NCBI RefSeq assembly: GCF_900215355.1
Contig: NZ_OBEA01000003.1
Coordinates: forward strand, 1-64,000
Length of the DNA stretch: 64,000 nt
Source: Pseudooceanicola antarcticus
GTDB taxonomy: Bacteria > Pseudomonadota > Alphaproteobacteria > Rhodobacterales > Rhodobacteraceae
Reading direction: 5' to 3'
A program made the position numbers and the translations under genes. Under the pieces are notes generated by a model. It was not told the DNA's origin. It ran no database searches and saw nothing but the letters and a program-made list of their open reading frames with translations. Below, one piece after another: positions 62,162 to 64,000 of the stretch (the first letter of the stretch is position 1; each line of letters opens with the position of its first letter).

Positions 62162-63613
62162 ATGGATCAGATCGACCTCTATATCGGCGGAACCCACAAG
62201 CCCGCCTCCGACGGCGCCCGCTTCGAGCGCGCCAACCCGGTGACCGGCGATGCCGTGACCTCGGCGGCGGCGGCAACCACGGAAGACGCCGTGGCGGCCG
62301 TGGACGCGGCGGCGGCGGCCTTCCCGGCCTGGTCGCAGACCTCGCCCGCCGAACGGCGCGGCTACCTGCTGAAGGCCGCGGAACGGCTGCGCGAAGCCGG
62401 CCCCGAGATCATCCGTGCCATGCAGGAAGAGATCGGCGCCACCGAGGCCTGGGCCGGGTTCAACGTGCACCTCGCCTCGGAAATGCTGGTCGAGGCCGCG
62501 GGCCTGACCACCCAGATCAAGGGCGAGATCATCCCCTCGAACCGCCCCGGCTCCACCGCCATGGCGGTGCGCCAGCCCGTGGGCGTCGTGCTCTCCATCG
62601 CGCCCTGGAACGCGCCGGTGATCCTGGGCACCCGCGCCATCGCCACGCCGCTGGCCTGCGGCAACACGGTGGTGATGAAGACCTCGGAACTTTGCCCCCG
62701 CGTCCATGCGCTGATGCTGGAAGCCATCGCCGGGGCGGGCATGCCGGAAGGCGTGCTGAACGCGGTCTCCAACGCGCCCGAGGATGCGCCGAAGATCGTC
62801 GAGACGCTGATCGCCCAGCCCGCCGTGCGCCGGATCAACTTCACCGGCTCGACCCGTGTCGGCCGGATCATCGCCGAAACCGCCGCCCGTCACCTCAAGC
62901 CCGCGCTGCTCGAGCTCGGCGGCAAGGCGCCGCTGATCGTGCTGGATGACGCGGATATCGAGGCCACCGTCTCGGCTGCCGCCTTCGGTGCCTACATGAA
63001 CCAGGGCCAGATCTGCATGTCGACCGAGCGGATCATCGTCATGGACGAGATCGCCGACCGCTTTGCCGAGGCCTTCGCGGCCAAGGTGGCGACCCTCACC
63101 GCGGGCGATCCGCGCGAGGCCAAGCAGCCGCTCGGCTCGCTGGTCAATGCCGAGGCCGCCAACCGGGTGAAATCCCTGATCGAGGATGCGCTCTCGAAGG
63201 GCGCCCGCCTGATCGCCGGCGGCGGCGGCTCGGGCACCATGCTCGACGCCACGGCGGTGGACGGCGTGACCTCCTCGATGCGGCTCTACACCGAAGAGAG
63301 CTTCGGTCCGGTGGTCTCGATCATCCGGGTGGGGTCCATCGACGAGGCGGTGAGCGTGGCCAACGAAAGCGACCTGGGCCTCTCGGCTGCCGTCTTCGGC
63401 AAGGACCAGGCCCGCGCGCTCTCGGTCGCCAAGCGGATCGAAAGCGGCATCTGCCACGTCAACGGCCCGACCGTGCACGACGAGGCGCAGATGCCCTTCG
63501 GCGGCGTCAAGGACTCGGGCTATGGCCGTTTCGGCGGCACGCAGGGCATCAACGAGTTCACCGAGCTGCGCTGGATCACCATGCAGGACGGCCCGCTGCA
63601 CTATCCGCTCTGA
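62162..63613 (+). CDS. Aldehyde dehydrogenase, vanillin/salicylaldehyde type
   Basis: The 483-residue NAD(P)-dependent enzyme oxidises an aldehyde to its acid. The catalytic Cys285 is in GQICMSTER and the general base Glu251 in LELGGKAP; SIAPWNAPVILGTRAIA and INFTGSTRVG form the cofactor site. The PWNAPVILG wording and the short C-terminus fit vanillin and salicylaldehyde dehydrogenases better than betaine-aldehyde types. AAGGAG precedes the start. It is divergent from an AraC regulator and is followed by copy B of the inverted-repeat element. Confidence 0.88.
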   Translation: MDQIDLYIGGTHKPASDGARFERANPVTGDAVTSAAAATTEDAVAAVDAAAAAFPAWSQTSPAERRGYLLKAAERLREAGPEIIRAMQEEIGATEAWAGFNVHLASEMLVEAAGLTTQIKGEIIPSNRPGSTAMAVRQPVGVVLSIAPWNAPVILGTRAIATPLACGNTVVMKTSELCPRVHALMLEAIAGAGMPEGVLNAVSNAPEDAPKIVETLIAQPAVRRINFTGSTRVGRIIAETAARHLKPALLELGGKAPLIVLDDADIEATVSAAAFGAYMNQGQICMSTERIIVMDEIADRFAEAFAAKVATLTAGDPREAKQPLGSLVNAEAANRVKSLIEDALSKGARLIAGGGGSGTMLDATAVDGVTSSMRLYTEESFGPVVSIIRVGSIDEAVSVANESDLGLSAAVFGKDQARALSVAKRIESGICHVNGPTVHDEAQMPFGGVKDSGYGRFGGTQGINEFTELRWITMQDGPLHYPL

Positions 63614-63620
63614 GGCATCC

Positions 63621-63815
63621 GCCTCCGGCGGGAGTATTTCAGGCCTTGTGATGAGCATGGGGGGAGCCGATCTGGCTCCCTCCTTCTGCTTCCGGGAGCG
63701 TGCACGCTCTCCATGGCAAAAGGAGGCCGCCTCAACGACCGGACCTGTTGCATCACCAAGCTGGAAATACTCCGGGGGACTCCGCGCAGCGGAGGGGGGC
63801 AGAGCCCCCTACGCC
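63621..63815. repeat. Nested inverted-repeat element, copy B
   Basis: The left flank GCCTCCGGCGGGAGTATTT (63621-63639) is identical over 19 bases to 58039-58057. The right flank, from ATACTCCGGGGGA through TCCGCGCAGCGGA to GAGCCCC, also matches copy A in the same direction. The core is reversed: 63698-63722 is the exact 25-base reverse complement of 58102-58126. The right end overlaps the last codons of the epimerase gene. Confidence 0.85.
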
Positions 63816-64000
63816 CCCTGCGTGAAGCGATAGATGGTGTGATTGCGATAGACCTCTCCGGGACGGATCACCGGGTCGGGGAAGTCTTCATGGTTGGGCG
63901 CATCGGGCCATTCCTGGGTTTCCATCGCCAGCCCGGCGCGGGGGCCATAGGCGAGGCCATCGAGACCGGGCAGCCCCTCGGCCGGCAAATGCGCGGCATT
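63809..64000 (-). CDS. galM: Aldose 1-epimerase (galactose mutarotase), C-terminal part
   Basis: The last 63 codons of a minus-strand gene run to a TAG at 63809-63811; the rest lies outside the window. The end matches aldose 1-epimerases, which interconvert alpha and beta anomers of sugars: GLAMETQEWPDAPNHEDFP carries the conserved Glu and Asp region, followed by IRPGEVYRNHTIYRF. It fits the sugar-use theme of the window. It converges with the aldehyde dehydrogenase gene across repeat copy B. Confidence 0.88.
   Translation of the reverse strand, partial: NAAHLPAEGLPGLDGLAYGPRAGLAMETQEWPDAPNHEDFPDPVIRPGEVYRNHTIYRFTQGA

Overview
The window is GC-rich, densely packed chromosomal DNA from an alphaproteobacterium, most probably a member of the Rhodobacterales (Rhodobacteraceae/Roseobacteraceae). 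The case rests on gene content read from the sequence: class I lysyl-tRNA synthetase, monomeric NADP-isocitrate dehydrogenase, a CtrA-like regulator, DUF4864, DUF6525 and DUF1236 proteins, an aglEFGAK operon, and a xylose operon under a ROK-type XylR. No phage, transposase, integrase or CRISPR array was seen. The left edge is the 3' end of a 5S rRNA gene, so the window begins just downstream of an rRNA operon.

Layout. 0-17 kb is mostly housekeeping: 5S rRNA, a HAD dehalogenase-like enzyme, tRNA-fMet, a CtrA-like response regulator with a worn acidic pocket, a beta-helix pectate-lyase-like protein, lysK, a TerB protein, a minus-strand run of VOC protein, AI-2E-family exporter, nadD and PBP4-type dacB, then ychF, an SH3/DUF1236 secreted protein and tRNA-Ser(GCT). 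17-24 kb is a LacI-regulated sugar ABC transporter that carries an FAD-dependent oxidoreductase between the permease and ATPase genes. 24-34 kb is the xylose locus: xylF-xylH-xylG-xylA-xylB plus a di-haem peroxidase on the minus strand, with xylR and a CRTAC1-type secreted protein divergent. 34.5-36 kb is a COG0523 zinc metallochaperone with a Zur-like box and a coupled DUF6525 gene.

36-46.5 kb is the most unusual part. A MarR regulator sits between a CoA-transferase gene and a divergent, translationally coupled five-gene operon. That operon encodes two 2-hydroxyacyl-CoA dehydratase-like subunits and three CaiB/BaiF family proteins, and a TRAP transporter follows. Both dehydratase-like subunits appear to lack the cysteines that hold the [4Fe-4S] clusters in the known enzymes, no activator ATPase is nearby, and the middle CaiB protein has lost its catalytic Asp. 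The likely overall job is uptake of a carboxylic acid and its conversion as a CoA thioester. The chemistry cannot be the standard radical dehydration if the cysteine reading holds. Two matching 19-bp inverted repeats suggest MarR controls both arms.

46.7-58 kb holds a DeoR regulator, an orphan PAS histidine kinase, a GH1 beta-glucosidase, aglR, and aglEFGAK for alpha-glucoside uptake and hydrolysis. 58-64 kb holds monomeric icd, an AraC regulator divergent from an aromatic-type aldehyde dehydrogenase, and the 3' end of an aldose 1-epimerase gene. Two copies of a roughly 195-bp nested inverted-repeat element lie at about 58.04-58.24 and 63.62-63.82 kb, each between convergent genes. Their outer flanks match in the same direction, but their cores are inverted relative to each other.

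Taken together the window serves carbohydrate and organic-acid use: xylose, alpha- and beta-glucosides, one unidentified sugar-like ligand and one unidentified acid, each with its own transporter, enzymes and local regulator.
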